This document shows, piece by piece, positions 53,520 through 62,841 of a stretch of 64,000 nt of DNA; position 1 is the first letter of the stretch; each line of letters starts with the position of its first letter. Source of the DNA: Streptomyces sp. WP-1 (GTDB lineage: Bacteria; Actinomycetota; Actinomycetes; Streptomycetales; Streptomycetaceae); NCBI RefSeq assembly GCF_030450125.1, contig NZ_CP123923.1, forward strand, positions 4,092,001 through 4,156,000, read 5' to 3'. The notes under the pieces are model-generated. The model was given only the letters and a program-made list of their open reading frames with translations, made no database searches and had not been told where the DNA came from. Both the position numbers and the translations under genes were made by a program.

Positions 53520-54809
53520 TCAGCCCTCCAGCAACCGCTGCCCCACGTACTCGTCCTTCGCCGCCCCGCCCGGCACCGCGAACAGCGCGCTCGACTCGTG
53601 CCGGATGAACCGCGACAGGGCGTCACCCCGGTCGAGCTTGCGCTGCACCGGCACGAAGCCGAGCAGCGGGTCCGCCTGCCAGCACACGAACAGCAGCCCG
53701 GCGTCCGGTACCCCGTCCGCGTCGATGCCGTCGTGGTACGAGAACGGGCGCCGCAGCATCGCCGCCCCGCTGTTCTTGTCCGGCCGGGTGATCCGCGCGT
53801 GCGCGTTGAGCGCGATCACGTAGTCGCCCTTGGCGTCGGTCTTCTCCAGCTCCATCGGGGTTGTCTCATGACCCCCGGTCAGCGGCGCCCCGTCCGACTT
53901 GCGACGCCCGATGACCTGCTCCTGGGCGGCGACGGGCAGCTTCTCCCAGTCGTCCAGGAGCATGCGGATCCGGCGTACGACGGCATAGGAGCCGTTCGCC
54001 ATCCACGCGGGCTCGCCCGAGGCGGGCACGAAGATCTGCTTGTCGAAGGCCGCGTCCGTCGGCTTCGGATTGCCCGTGCCGTCGATCTGGCCCATCAGGT
54101 TGCGGGCCGTCATCGGGCGGGCGGTGGCGCCCGGGGTGCGGTTGAAGCCGTTCATCTGCCAGCGCACCCGCGCGGCCGCCCCGGCGTCCTTCTGGATCGC
54201 GCGCAGGGCGTGGAAGGCGACCAAGGCGTCGTTCGCGCCGATCTGCACCCACAGATCGCCGTCGCTGCGCGCCTTGTCCAGATGGTCGGAGGAGAAGTCG
54301 GGCAGCGGGTCCAGGGCGGTGGGCCGCTGCTTCTCCAGTCCGGTGCGGGCGAAGAAGCTGTTCCCGAAGCCGAAGGTGACCGTCAGCGAGGAGGGGCCCG
54401 CGTCCCGGGACACATCGGTGTCGTCGTGCGGGGCCGGCTCGCCCGCCATCAGCCGCTCGGCCGTCGCGGACCAGCGGCGCAGCAGGGCCGCCGCCTCCTT
54501 GCGGCCCGCGCCCGCCGCCAGATCGAAGGCGATCAGGTGACCGCACGCCTGGAGGCCCTCGGTGATGCCGGGCTGGTGTTTCACGTGAAACATCGCGCGG
54601 TCGGAGCCCACCGAGGTGAGCGGGGTGGCCGGGGCGGGCGCGGCGGCGTAACCGACGGCGCCGCCCGCCGCGCCGAGCACCAGCCCGGTGGCGCCCGCGG
54701 TGCCGAGCAGGGCGCGCCGGGAGACACCCCCGGAACGGGCCTCGGACGCCGGGGCCTCGGACGTCTGGGCCCCGGGGGTGCGGGCCTGCTGGGTGGACTG
54801 GTCGGTCAT
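53520..54809 (-). CDS. DyP-type haem peroxidase with Tat signal
   Basis: A 429-residue dye-decolourising peroxidase (EfeB/TyrA type). The Tat signal SRRALLGTAGATGLVLGAAG spans about 30-49, cleaved near AAA. The GxxDG motif is in GQIDGTGNPK (about 208) and the proximal haem histidine in NAHARITRP. It may release iron or oxidise substrates outside the membrane. parS 9 lies within its codons for MFHVKH (residues 73-78), just after the signal. Last gene of the copper-handling series; terminator not clear. Confidence 0.93.
   Translation of the reverse strand: MTDQSTQQARTPGAQTSEAPASEARSGGVSRRALLGTAGATGLVLGAAGGAVGYAAAPAPATPLTSVGSDRAMFHVKHQPGITEGLQACGHLIAFDLAAGAGRKEAAALLRRWSATAERLMAGEPAPHDDTDVSRDAGPSSLTVTFGFGNSFFARTGLEKQRPTALDPLPDFSSDHLDKARSDGDLWVQIGANDALVAFHALRAIQKDAGAAARVRWQMNGFNRTPGATARPMTARNLMGQIDGTGNPKPTDAAFDKQIFVPASGEPAWMANGSYAVVRRIRMLLDDWEKLPVAAQEQVIGRRKSDGAPLTGGHETTPMELEKTDAKGDYVIALNAHARITRPDKNSGAAMLRRPFSYHDGIDADGVPDAGLLFVCWQADPLLGFVPVQRKLDRGDALSRFIRHESSALFAVPGGAAKDEYVGQRLLEG
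54578..54591. other. parS: parS site 9 (exact, intragenic)
   Basis: Exact GTTTCACGTGAAAC inside the DyP coding region, translated as FHVKH. Confidence 0.92.
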
Positions 54810-54817
54810 GGTCTGGC

Positions 54818-56857
54818 TCAGCCGATCTGCGCGTTCTTGGAGACGGTCACTTCGTCGATGTCGGAGGTGCGGACGGTGACGGCGACCTTCCAGTCGCCGG
54901 CCATCGGGATCTGCACCCCGTCCGCCGACCAGTGGCCGGTGGTGATGTGCTCGGGGGCCACCGAGAGCGGGCCGATCTTCTTCGCCTCCAGGGTGAGGGC
55001 GATCTGCACCTCGGGGACGTCGAAGAGCTGTCCGCCGGGCTTGCGGACGAAGAGGTGCAGCGAGTTGGCGCCCGCGTGGGCGGGGTCGATGTCGAGGGCG
55101 ACCACGCCCTTGCCGTCCGCGCCGCCCGTGTCGAAGGGCAGGCTCAGGGACAGGCTGCCGTTGGCGGGCGCCGTGACGGCGCCGGTGGCGGCCTTCGCCT
55201 CCTGCTCGGTGCGGCCGGGCTCGGTCTGCGTCAGCGCGGTGGTGACGGCGAGCAGGACGACCGCGACGGCGGCCTCGGCGAGCACCGAGCGGCGCAGCCC
55301 GAAGCGGCCCGCGTCGCCGTCCCGCAGCCGCTTCCGCCGGGCGGCGTCCACCGCGGCCCGCTGCCGGGCGAGCTGGGCGGCGCGGCGGGAGTCGCCGGAG
55401 TTCCCGGGAGCGCGTGCGGGTGCGGATGCGTCCGCAGCCGCCGTGGCGGAGACCCGCCCGGCCGTGTCCGCCGACCCGGTGTCCGCCGTACCCGTGTCCG
55501 CCGACCCGGTGTCCGTCGTAGCCGTGTCCGCCGTACTCGCGTCCTGCCCGGTGGCCGCCTTCGCCGCGGGGACCGACTCCCTCTCGGTCCCCGCCCCGGC
55601 CGTGGCCCGCTCCCCTTCCGCAGCCTGGTCGGCGAGCCGTCCCGTCCATCGCCGTGACACGGACGCGAGGCCCACCATGACCGCCACCAGGGCGATCTTG
55701 GCCAGCAGCAGTTGCCCGTACCGGGTGTCGGTGAAGGCGGACCAGGAGCCGAGCTGGCGCCAGGACTGGTAGACGCCGGTGGCGACGAGGGCCACCACGG
55801 AGCCGAAGGCCAGCCGGGAGAAGCGGCGTACGGCGGCGGCCTCTACCGGTGTCCCTGCGGGCGCCCGGTACAGGGCGACCAGCAGCGCGGTGAGCCCGCC
55901 CAGCCAGGCGGCGACGGCCAGCAGATGGATGACGTCGGCCGGCATGGCGATGCCCGGCTGGAGCCCGACCGAGGCGTGCTCGGACATCGCCCAGCTGGTC
56001 GCGAGCCCGGCCGCGACGACCACGCCCCCGATCCCGAGCCCGAAGGTCAGGTCCCGCTTCTCCGCGCCCTCCTCGCGCCGCTGGTACGTGCCGAAGAGGA
56101 CGGCGATGAACAGCGCGGCGGCGGCGAGCAGCAGCAGCCGGGAGACCAGCGCGGCCCCCGGCTTGGTCTCCAGCACCTGGCCGAGCAGTCCGAGGTCGAA
56201 GACGTCGGCGACCTTCCCGGTGGTGGTGTACGAGCCGCGCAGGAGCAGCAGCCACAGGGTGGCCGCGGTCAGCGCCAGCCAGCCGCCGACGACCAGCCGT
56301 TGCAGCGCCCGTACGCCCGCGCCGCGCCGCCAGCACAGGAGCACGAAGGCCGCGCCGCCCACGAGGACGATGTAACCGGCGTACGACACGTACCGGCCGA
56401 CCTGGTAGAGGCCGCCGACGACTCCGCCGCCCACGGTCGGCCCGGAGCCGGAGACCACGGTCCGCGAGGGCGCCCCGATGGAGAACGTGTAGGCGCCGGC
56501 CACCGGGTGGCTGTCGGCGGAGACCACCTCGTAGGTGACCGTGTACGTGCCCTTGCCCAGGCCGCCCTTGAGCCGCACGGCGTACGTCGTCCCGCGCACG
56601 TTGCCGGGGGCGCCGGTCTGGACGGGCCTGCCCTCGGGGTCGAGGACGCGCAGCGAGTCGCCGTTCATGGCGACCTTCTCGGAGAAGGTGAGCGAGACCC
56701 GGGCGGGCGGCTGCTGGACCACCACCCCCTGCGCGGGGTCGCTGCCGGTCAGCGCCGCGTGCGCGGAGGCCGGTGCGGCGCCCGCGAGCAGGGCGCCCAG
56801 GGCGGCGAGCAACAGCAGCACCAGGGTCCGCGGGCGGGGGGTGATGGTCCGGGTCAC
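54818..56857 (-). CDS. Fused CopC-CopD copper-handling protein
   Basis: A 679-residue protein. A signal peptide ends at ASA before H33; the CopC-like domain (33-130) begins HAALTGSDPA, whose N-terminal His can bind copper. The CopD-like part has about eight membrane segments. Residues about 440-465 are an acidic ADTGS-type tandem repeat. The C-terminal about 120 residues form a YtkA-like extracytoplasmic domain (PAHAGANSLHLFVRKPGG). The family imports or binds copper at the membrane. Confidence 0.9.
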   Translation of the reverse strand: MTRTITPRPRTLVLLLLAALGALLAGAAPASAHAALTGSDPAQGVVVQQPPARVSLTFSEKVAMNGDSLRVLDPEGRPVQTGAPGNVRGTTYAVRLKGGLGKGTYTVTYEVVSADSHPVAGAYTFSIGAPSRTVVSGSGPTVGGGVVGGLYQVGRYVSYAGYIVLVGGAAFVLLCWRRGAGVRALQRLVVGGWLALTAATLWLLLLRGSYTTTGKVADVFDLGLLGQVLETKPGAALVSRLLLLAAAALFIAVLFGTYQRREEGAEKRDLTFGLGIGGVVVAAGLATSWAMSEHASVGLQPGIAMPADVIHLLAVAAWLGGLTALLVALYRAPAGTPVEAAAVRRFSRLAFGSVVALVATGVYQSWRQLGSWSAFTDTRYGQLLLAKIALVAVMVGLASVSRRWTGRLADQAAEGERATAGAGTERESVPAAKAATGQDASTADTATTDTGSADTGTADTGSADTAGRVSATAAADASAPARAPGNSGDSRRAAQLARQRAAVDAARRKRLRDGDAGRFGLRRSVLAEAAVAVVLLAVTTALTQTEPGRTEQEAKAATGAVTAPANGSLSLSLPFDTGGADGKGVVALDIDPAHAGANSLHLFVRKPGGQLFDVPEVQIALTLEAKKIGPLSVAPEHITTGHWSADGVQIPMAGDWKVAVTVRTSDIDEVTVSKNAQIG
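55464..55538. repeat. 15-bp tandem repeat in copCD
   Basis: Five imperfect 15-bp units starting GTGTCCGCCG (55464-55538), in frame, encoding the ADTGS/T linker. Confidence 0.8.
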
Positions 56858-56871
56858 GGTGGTCCCTTCCC

Positions 56872-57336
56872 TCAGTTGCCGGTCGTCGGGTGATACGTGG
56901 CGGACTTCACCGGCATCTCGACGGTGAGGGGCCCGCTCTTGGCGAAGGTGAGCTTCAGGGTGACCGTCTGGCCCTGCTTCGGCCGCTGCCGGAGCTGCTC
57001 GAACATCAGGTGGTTGCCACCGCTCCTGAAGACGAGCCGGCCGTGGGCGGGTATGGCGAAGGAGGACTGCTCCCGCATCTCGCCGCCCGTGGTGCTGTGC
57101 ATGGTGACCTGACCGGCCGCGGTGCTGCTCACCTTGGTCAGCTCGTCCTTCGTGCCGCCCTTGTTGGTGATCGTCAGGAACCCGGCGGCCATGTCGGCGG
57201 AGACGGGCTGCGGCATGTACGTGCCGCTCACCGAGAGTTCGGCCTTGGAGGCGTCCGAGGAGCCCGAGCCCGAGCAGCCCGCGAGCGCGAGGGCGCCCGC
57301 GAGTGCCGTGGCCAGGACGAGGGGTCGGCGGTTCAC
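56872..57336 (-). CDS. PCu(A)C copper chaperone lipoprotein
   Basis: A 154-residue lipoprotein: lipobox LAGC with C21, then the PCu(A)C domain with copper ligands in VTMHSTTGGEM and the HLM of GNHLMFEQ. These proteins deliver Cu(I) to cytochrome oxidase, working with Sco1. GTG start overlapping the Sco1 stop by 4 bp. Confidence 0.92.
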   Translation of the reverse strand: MNRRPLVLATALAGALALAGCSGSGSSDASKAELSVSGTYMPQPVSADMAAGFLTITNKGGTKDELTKVSSTAAGQVTMHSTTGGEMREQSSFAIPAHGRLVFRSGGNHLMFEQLRQRPKQGQTVTLKLTFAKSGPLTVEMPVKSATYHPTTGN

Positions 57337-57989
57337 GGCTTGGCCCCCTCGACGATCTTGGGCAGGTCCTTGATGTAGTCGTCGACCGTGGCGCTGTCGC
57401 TGATCAGGACGTAACCGCCGTTGTTCTTCGGCGAGAAGGCCAGCACCTGGGTGCCGTGGACGGAGACCAGCTTGCCGTTCTTGTCCTTGGTCGTCGGCTC
57501 GACGGAGATGCCGACGGAGCGGGCGGCGGCCTGGACGGAGGTGAAGTCGCCGGTCAGGCCGATGAACCGCGGGTCGATGCCCTTGAGCCAGCTGCCGAGC
57601 GCGGCCGGGGTGTCGCGGCCGGGGTCGGTGGTGACGAACACGACCCGCAGGTTGTCGCGCTGGGCCGGGGTCAGCGACTTCTGGGCGGCGACGGCGATGT
57701 TGCTCATCGTCGTGGGGCAGATGTCGGGGCAGTGCGTGTAGCCGAAGTAGAGCAGGGTCGGGTGGCCCTGGGTCTCCTTGCGGAGGTCGTACTTCTTGCC
57801 GTGGGTGTCCGTGAGGACCAGTCCGGGCTTGTTCCACGGTCGGTCGAGGAAGGTGGTGGGCCCGTTGCTGCCGGACTCCTGCGAGACGGCGGAGACCGTC
57901 GACGAGTCGGCCTTCTGGCTGCCGCAGGCGGAGAGGGTCAGGGTCGCGGCGGCGAGCAGCGCGGCCGCGGCGAAGGTCTTCTTGCGCAT
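57333..57989 (-). CDS. Sco1/SenC-family copper metallochaperone
   Basis: A 218-residue lipoprotein (lipobox LSAC22). The thioredoxin-like fold carries C87-PDI-C91 and the third copper ligand histidine in VSVHGTQ (about 180). It helps load the Cu(A) site of cytochrome c oxidase. ATG 57989 chosen as the start of the signal MRKKTFAAAA; the next gene is coupled by overlap. Confidence 0.94.
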   Translation of the reverse strand: MRKKTFAAAALLAAATLTLSACGSQKADSSTVSAVSQESGSNGPTTFLDRPWNKPGLVLTDTHGKKYDLRKETQGHPTLLYFGYTHCPDICPTTMSNIAVAAQKSLTPAQRDNLRVVFVTTDPGRDTPAALGSWLKGIDPRFIGLTGDFTSVQAAARSVGISVEPTTKDKNGKLVSVHGTQVLAFSPKNNGGYVLISDSATVDDYIKDLPKIVEGAKP

Positions 57990-58085
57990 AGAGAAATGTC
58001 CCAGATGTGAGAACTCCGGCGCGCGCCGGGGTCGTACGGGGGCCAAGCCTGGCACGGCCCCGGCGCGCGCTGCGGAACGATGGGG

Positions 58086-58865
58086 CTAGGCGGTGCGGCG
58101 GCGGCCGGCGAGGACGCCGTAGGCCACGCCCGCGGCGCCGACGACGATCCCGGCGACGCCGAGCACCCGGGCGGTGGTGTCACTGCCGCCGCCGGAGTCC
58201 GGGGCGGCGGCCGCGTTCTCCTTCTTGTCGTTCTTGTCGTCGGACGCGTCCTGGGCGCCCGCCGCGCCGTGCTCGTCGGCCGCGGCGGTCAGCTGGAGCA
58301 CCGGCGCCGGGTTCTGCGGCTCGTCCTGGCCCGCCTGCGGCACCTCGATCCAGCGCACGACCTCCTTGTCCGAGTACGTCTGGAGCGCCTTGAACACCAG
58401 CTGGCCGGTGTTGTCGGGCAGGGCGCCGACGGAGAGCGGGAACTTCTGGAAGTAGCCCGGCTCGATGCCCTTGCCGTCGGCGGTCCAGGTGACCTTGGTG
58501 ACGGCCTGGTCGATCTTGTCGCCGTGCACGCTGAGCGGCTCGGCGAGCTTGGTCTTGGTGAGCTGCACGCTCCAGCCCGGGATCGGCTGGGCCATGACGG
58601 AGGCCAGCGGGTGGTCGGTGGGGAGGTTCACCTCGACCTTGGTGGTCGAGGCGTTGTCACGCTCGTTGGGGACCTTGAAGTCGACGACCGCGTAGCCGCC
58701 CTTGGCCGCGGCGCCCTCGGGCTGCACGGTCACATGCGCGAAGGCGGGGGCGGACAGGGCGAGTACGGCGGTGCCGGCGACGGCGGCACCGGCGGCGAGC
58801 CGGGCGGCCGTACGGCGGGCGGCACGGCTGGGGACGACGCTGGGGACGAGCTGGGAAACCTGCAT
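58086..58865 (-). CDS. YcnI-family (DUF1775) copper-binding membrane protein
   Basis: A 259-residue protein: a signal peptide cleaved AFA-H so that mature His starts HVTVQPEGA, the YcnI domain with a conserved tryptophan-containing binding pocket, a charged linker, and a C-terminal membrane helix (VLGVAGIVVGAAGVAYGVLA). It binds Cu(II) outside. It heads the Sco1 series with a 96-bp gap. Confidence 0.9.
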   Translation of the reverse strand: MQVSQLVPSVVPSRAARRTAARLAAGAAVAGTAVLALSAPAFAHVTVQPEGAAAKGGYAVVDFKVPNERDNASTTKVEVNLPTDHPLASVMAQPIPGWSVQLTKTKLAEPLSVHGDKIDQAVTKVTWTADGKGIEPGYFQKFPLSVGALPDNTGQLVFKALQTYSDKEVVRWIEVPQAGQDEPQNPAPVLQLTAAADEHGAAGAQDASDDKNDKKENAAAAPDSGGGSDTTARVLGVAGIVVGAAGVAYGVLAGRRRTA

Positions 58866-58992
58866 GGCAGGAGCACTCCAGGGTGAGAGTTCCGGTGAGG
58901 AAGGAAGGCGCGCGGGCGCGCGCGGGCCGCGCGACGGCGGCCGTCTCCTCGGAACCCGGAGCTGTCCCGGGGCAGGGGGCGGGCGCGTCGCG

Positions 58993-59850
58993 TCAGGCGG
59001 CGAGTCGCAGTCCGGCGGCGGGCGGGCCGCGCCGGATCACCGAGTGCTGGAGTGCGAGGGCGGTGGGGGCGGGCGGTTCGCCCCGGTCGCCGCGACGGGC
59101 GCGCGGGGCGGGCTCGGCCGCGGTCAGCAGTCCGGCGCACAGGGCGCCCACCAGGGCGAGCGCCGCGCGCAGGGACCGTACGAGCGCGGTCTCGGCGAGT
59201 TCGTGGGCCGAGTGCGCCGACAGTTCGAGCAGCCGCAGCACGGCCAGGTCGCAGCGGCGCAGCAACCAGCCGACGGCGACGGCCGCGAGGAGGTGGCCGA
59301 GCAGCATCGGCAGCGAGGGCAGCAGCGCGGCGGAGGCGCCGGTGGCGTCGGCCGCGTGCGCCATGGGCATCGGGGCCCCGGCCACGGGGCGGCCCGAGCG
59401 GTCGATGAGGCGGGCGGCGAGCAGGATGTGGAAGGCGTGGCCGGGGGTGAGCGCGGCGGTGTTCGCCCCGCACAGCAGCCGGGTGGCCTGTTCGACCAGG
59501 GCGGCGTCGCCGAGCGCGGTCCCGCCCGGGGCGCTCTGCCCCATCGGCATCCCGCCCATGGCCATGCCCGCCCCGTGCTGGCCCAGGCCGAACAGCGTGT
59601 GCAGCGCGGTCTGGCCGAGGGTGAGGAGCGCGGCGATGCCCGGCAGCGAGCGGGCCCGCCCGGCGAGCGGGATCACGAGCAGCAGGGAGCCGAGGAAGCC
59701 CACGCCGAGCGTCCACAGCGGCACGCTCGCGCAGGAGGCCAGGGTGTGCCCGGCCGCGGCCAGCACGACGCAGGCCGCGGCGAAGACCGCGGCCCGCAGC
59801 ATCCGGAGCCCGGCTCCGGGACGCGCCGTGCGCGCGTGAGGGGCAGACAT
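58993..59850 (-). CDS. Methionine/histidine-rich integral membrane protein
   Basis: A 285-residue protein with about six hydrophobic segments. GLGQHGAGMAMGGMPMGQ (about 90-107) and AHAADAT-like His/Met stretches outside suggest metal binding. No family name is certain. It is 127 bp upstream of ycnI in the same direction; likely part of the copper-handling operon. Confidence 0.75.
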   Translation of the reverse strand: MSAPHARTARPGAGLRMLRAAVFAAACVVLAAAGHTLASCASVPLWTLGVGFLGSLLLVIPLAGRARSLPGIAALLTLGQTALHTLFGLGQHGAGMAMGGMPMGQSAPGGTALGDAALVEQATRLLCGANTAALTPGHAFHILLAARLIDRSGRPVAGAPMPMAHAADATGASAALLPSLPMLLGHLLAAVAVGWLLRRCDLAVLRLLELSAHSAHELAETALVRSLRAALALVGALCAGLLTAAEPAPRARRGDRGEPPAPTALALQHSVIRRGPPAAGLRLAA

Positions 59851-60008
59851 GGCGGGCTCATCATCCCACCGCGCCCCGCGCCGCCCTACGCCAGGTCCGG
59901 ACAGTACGTCCCCCCGGCCGGCCACAGGGGTACGTCCCGCATACACCGATTCCTCCCGGGACACATCGGCTGTATGGGCGGAGTCACGTCAACGGTGTGC
60001 TTACGGCC

Positions 60009-60028
60009 ACCTATGGGCGGCAATAGGT
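60009..60028. promoter_or_regulatory. Inverted repeat upstream of the RsbW-like gene
   Basis: ACCTAT (60009-60014) and ATAGGT (60023-60028) with an 8-bp centre. It lies between divergent genes and could be an operator for either. Confidence 0.4.
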
Positions 60029-60063
60029 ATCGGTATGTCGAGCCGCGGCCTGGAGGCTGTTGC

Positions 60064-60501
60064 ATGAGCATCTGGTGGTCACTCCATCTGCGCCGCGAGG
60101 CCGCGAGTGTGCCGCTCGCGCGGCGGCTCCTGATCGGCACCATGGAGACGGCCGGGGTGGATCCGGACATCTCCTACGACCTCTCCGTCGCCCTCAGCGA
60201 GGCGTGCGCGAACGCCGTCGAGCACGGCGGCGACGACGGCACCTCGGCGGTGTACCGGGTGACCGCGTACCTCGACGGGGAGAAGTGCCGTATCGAGGTG
60301 GCCGACTCCGGCCCCGGCTTCCAGCACACCCGCGAACTGCGCCCGGCCCGCCCGGACGCCGAGCACGGCCGCGGCCTCTGCCTGATCCGCGAACTCGCCG
60401 ACCACGTCCACATCGGCCCCAAACCCGGCCGCCACGGCACGGTGGTCAGCTTCGACAAGATCCTCAAATGGCGCGACGACGCTCCACTGCTGGCGGTGTA
60501 G
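60064..60501 (+). CDS. RsbW/SpoIIAB-like ATPase-domain protein
   Basis: A 145-residue GHKL ATPase fold without a kinase domain. The N-box is LSEACANAVEHG (about 43-54), DSGPGF the G1 box, and HGRGLCLIRELAD the G2 region. In Streptomyces such proteins act as anti-sigma factors or partner SpoIIE-type phosphatases. It has TGTTGCATG-type weak initiation; no sigma gene is adjacent. Confidence 0.85.
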   Translation: MSIWWSLHLRREAASVPLARRLLIGTMETAGVDPDISYDLSVALSEACANAVEHGGDDGTSAVYRVTAYLDGEKCRIEVADSGPGFQHTRELRPARPDAEHGRGLCLIRELADHVHIGPKPGRHGTVVSFDKILKWRDDAPLLAV

Positions 60502-60522
60502 CCCGGCCCTCATAGTGGGGGC

Positions 60523-61086
60523 ATGAGTGTTGACAGCGGGGAGATGGTGGCCGGGGTGGTGCTGCGGCCGCTCGGGGGTGGGGACGCGGAGGCGTTGGCG
60601 GCGGCGTATGTGAGGAACCGGGAGCATCTCGCGCCGTGGGAGCCGGTGCGGCCGGGCTCGTTCTTCACGCCGGGCGGGCAGCGGGAGCGGATCGAGGGGC
60701 TGTTGCGGCAGCGCGACGAGGGCTCGGTGGTGCCCTGGGTGTTCGAGGAGGCGGACGGGCGGATCGTCGGGACCATCACGCTGACGGGGATCTCCCGGGG
60801 GCCCTTCTGCAGCGCGTACCTCGGCTACTGGGTCGCCGGGGACCGGGAGGGCCGGGGGCTGGCGAGCGCGGCCGTGGCGCGGGTGTGCGGGCTCGCGCGG
60901 GACGCGGTCGGCCTGCACCGGATCGAGGCGTCCACGCTGGTGGAGAACGCCGGGTCGCAGCGGGTGCTGGAGAAGTGCGGATTCGAGCTGATCGGGACGG
61001 CGCCCAAGTACCTGCACATCAACGGCCGTTGGCGGGACAGCCGGCTGTTCCAGCGGATCCTGCACGGCGAGGACCCCGCACTCTGA
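60523..61086 (+). CDS. RimJ/RimL-type GNAT acetyltransferase
   Basis: A 187-residue acetyltransferase. REGRGLASAAVARVCGLA (acetyl-CoA loop) and NAGSQRVLEKCGFELIGTA are typical of RimJ/RimL proteins that acetylate protein N-termini or small amines; target unknown. It follows the RsbW-like gene by 21 bp. Confidence 0.9.
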   Translation: MSVDSGEMVAGVVLRPLGGGDAEALAAAYVRNREHLAPWEPVRPGSFFTPGGQRERIEGLLRQRDEGSVVPWVFEEADGRIVGTITLTGISRGPFCSAYLGYWVAGDREGRGLASAAVARVCGLARDAVGLHRIEASTLVENAGSQRVLEKCGFELIGTAPKYLHINGRWRDSRLFQRILHGEDPAL

Positions 61087-61121
61087 AACGCCCTCGTCGG
61101 CCTCGACGAGCCCGCGGACGA

Positions 61122-61155
61122 CGGCGGCCGGGCACCTCTCGGTGCCCGGCCGCCG
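61122..61155. terminator. Terminator between GNAT and pepP-type gene
   Basis: A 15-bp stem closed by a TCTC loop: 61122-61136 pairs with 61141-61155. Convergent genes share it. Confidence 0.8.
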
Positions 61156-61165
61156 CCGTCGGAGG

Positions 61166-62626
61166 TCAGCCCTTCAGCGCGGCCATCCACGCCTCGACCT
61201 CGTCGGCGCGCCGCGGCAGGGCGGCCGAGAGGTTCCGGTTGCCGTCCTCCGTCACCAGGATGTCGTCCTCGATCCGGACGCCGACGCCCCGGTACTCCTC
61301 GGGCACGGTGAGGTCGTCGGCCTGGAAGTACAGGCCCGGCTCGACCGTGAGGACCATGCCCGACTCCAGGACGCCGTCCACGTACGTCTCGGTGCGCGCG
61401 ACCGCGCAGTCGTGGACGTCCATGCCGAGCATGTGACCGGTGCCGTGCAGGGTCCAGCGGCGCTGCAGGCCCAGCTCCAGGACGCGCTCGACCGGGCCCT
61501 CGACCAGGCCCCACTCGACCAGCTTCGCGGCCAGCACCCGCTGGGCCGCGTCGTGGAAGTCGCGGAACTTGGCGCCCGGCTTCACCGCCGCGATGCCGGC
61601 CTCCTGGGCCTCGTACACCGCGTCGTACACCTTCTTCTGCAGCTCGCTGTACGTGCCGTTGATCGGCAGCGTGCGCGTGACGTCGGCGGTGTAGAGGGTG
61701 TGCGTCTCCACACCGGCGTCGAGCAGCAGCAGGTCGCCGGAGCGGACCGGGCCGTCGTTGCGCACCCAGTGCAGGGTGCAGGCGTGCGGTCCCGCGGCGC
61801 AGATCGAGCCGTAGCCGATGTCGTTGCCCTCGACGCGGGCGCGCAGGAAGAAGGTGCCCTCGATGTAGCGCTCGCTGGTGGCCTCGGCCTTGTCGAGGAC
61901 CTTCACCACGTCCTCGAAACCGCGCACCGTGGAGTCGACGGCCTTCTGCAGCTCGCCGATCTCGAACGCGTCCTTGACCAGGCGCAGCTCGGAGAGGAAG
62001 ACGCGCAGCTCCTCGTCGCGCTCGGCGGTGACCTTGTCGGTCAGGGCCGCCTCGACGCCGGCGTCGTAGCCGCGCACCACGCGCACCGGGCCGGTGGCCT
62101 CGGCCAGCTTCCCGGCCAGCTCGCGCACATCGGCGGCGGGGATGCCGTACAGCGCCTCGGACTCGGTGAGGGAGTGGCGGCGGCCGACCCACAGCTCGCC
62201 CTGGCCGTCGAGCCAGAACTCGCCGTTCTCGCGGTCGGAGCGGGGCAGCAGGTAGATGGTCGCCTCGTGGCCCTCGCCCGCGGGCTCCAGCACGAGGACG
62301 CCGTCCTCCGTCTGGTTGCCGGTGAGGTACGCGTACTCGACGGAGGAGCGGAAGGCGTACTCCGTGTCGTTCGAGCGGGTCTTCAGGTTGCCCGCCGGGA
62401 TCACCAGGCGCTCGCCCGGGAAGCGCGCGGAGAGCGCGGCGCGGCGGCGCGCGGTCTCGGCGGCCTGCTCGACGGGCTTCAGGTCACGCAGCTCGGTGTC
62501 GGCCCAGCCGGACTGCATGTTCTCGGCCAGCTCGTCGGAGACGCCCGGGTACAGGCCGTTCTTCCGCTGCTTGATGGGCTCCTCGGACTCGGTTTCCGGG
62601 TTCGCCGGAATGAGTTCGTCGGCCAC
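61166..62626 (-). CDS. Xaa-Pro aminopeptidase (aminopeptidase P)
   Basis: A 486-residue M24 peptidase. The N-terminal about 180 residues form the prolidase N-domain (FRSSVEYAYLTGNQTEDGVL), then the catalytic domain with metal ligands in LLLDAGVETHTLYTADVTRT, the histidine of HGTGHMLGMDVHD, and glutamates in TVEPGLY and RIEDDILVTEDG. It removes N-terminal residues before proline. GTG 62626 with GAGGAGG 5 nt upstream was chosen over earlier in-frame starts. Confidence 0.95.
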   Translation of the reverse strand: MADELIPANPETESEEPIKQRKNGLYPGVSDELAENMQSGWADTELRDLKPVEQAAETARRRAALSARFPGERLVIPAGNLKTRSNDTEYAFRSSVEYAYLTGNQTEDGVLVLEPAGEGHEATIYLLPRSDRENGEFWLDGQGELWVGRRHSLTESEALYGIPAADVRELAGKLAEATGPVRVVRGYDAGVEAALTDKVTAERDEELRVFLSELRLVKDAFEIGELQKAVDSTVRGFEDVVKVLDKAEATSERYIEGTFFLRARVEGNDIGYGSICAAGPHACTLHWVRNDGPVRSGDLLLLDAGVETHTLYTADVTRTLPINGTYSELQKKVYDAVYEAQEAGIAAVKPGAKFRDFHDAAQRVLAAKLVEWGLVEGPVERVLELGLQRRWTLHGTGHMLGMDVHDCAVARTETYVDGVLESGMVLTVEPGLYFQADDLTVPEEYRGVGVRIEDDILVTEDGNRNLSAALPRRADEVEAWMAALKG

Positions 62627-62841
62627 GTGTTCCTCCTCGGTACGGCGTGTGATCTCCCCCGGGGCGGTCCGTGCGGCTCGCCACGACGGGGTCACTGTGT
62701 CCCGAGCCGGGGACCACCATCATCGTACGGTCGTATCGGGACGGGGCCAGGGGCGGATGCCCCGTCATGCCTGGTCACCGCGCGGTCACGGAGCGGTGAT
62801 GCCGCGGCGGCCGGAGGCGCCGGCTCGCCGGAGGCGCCGGC

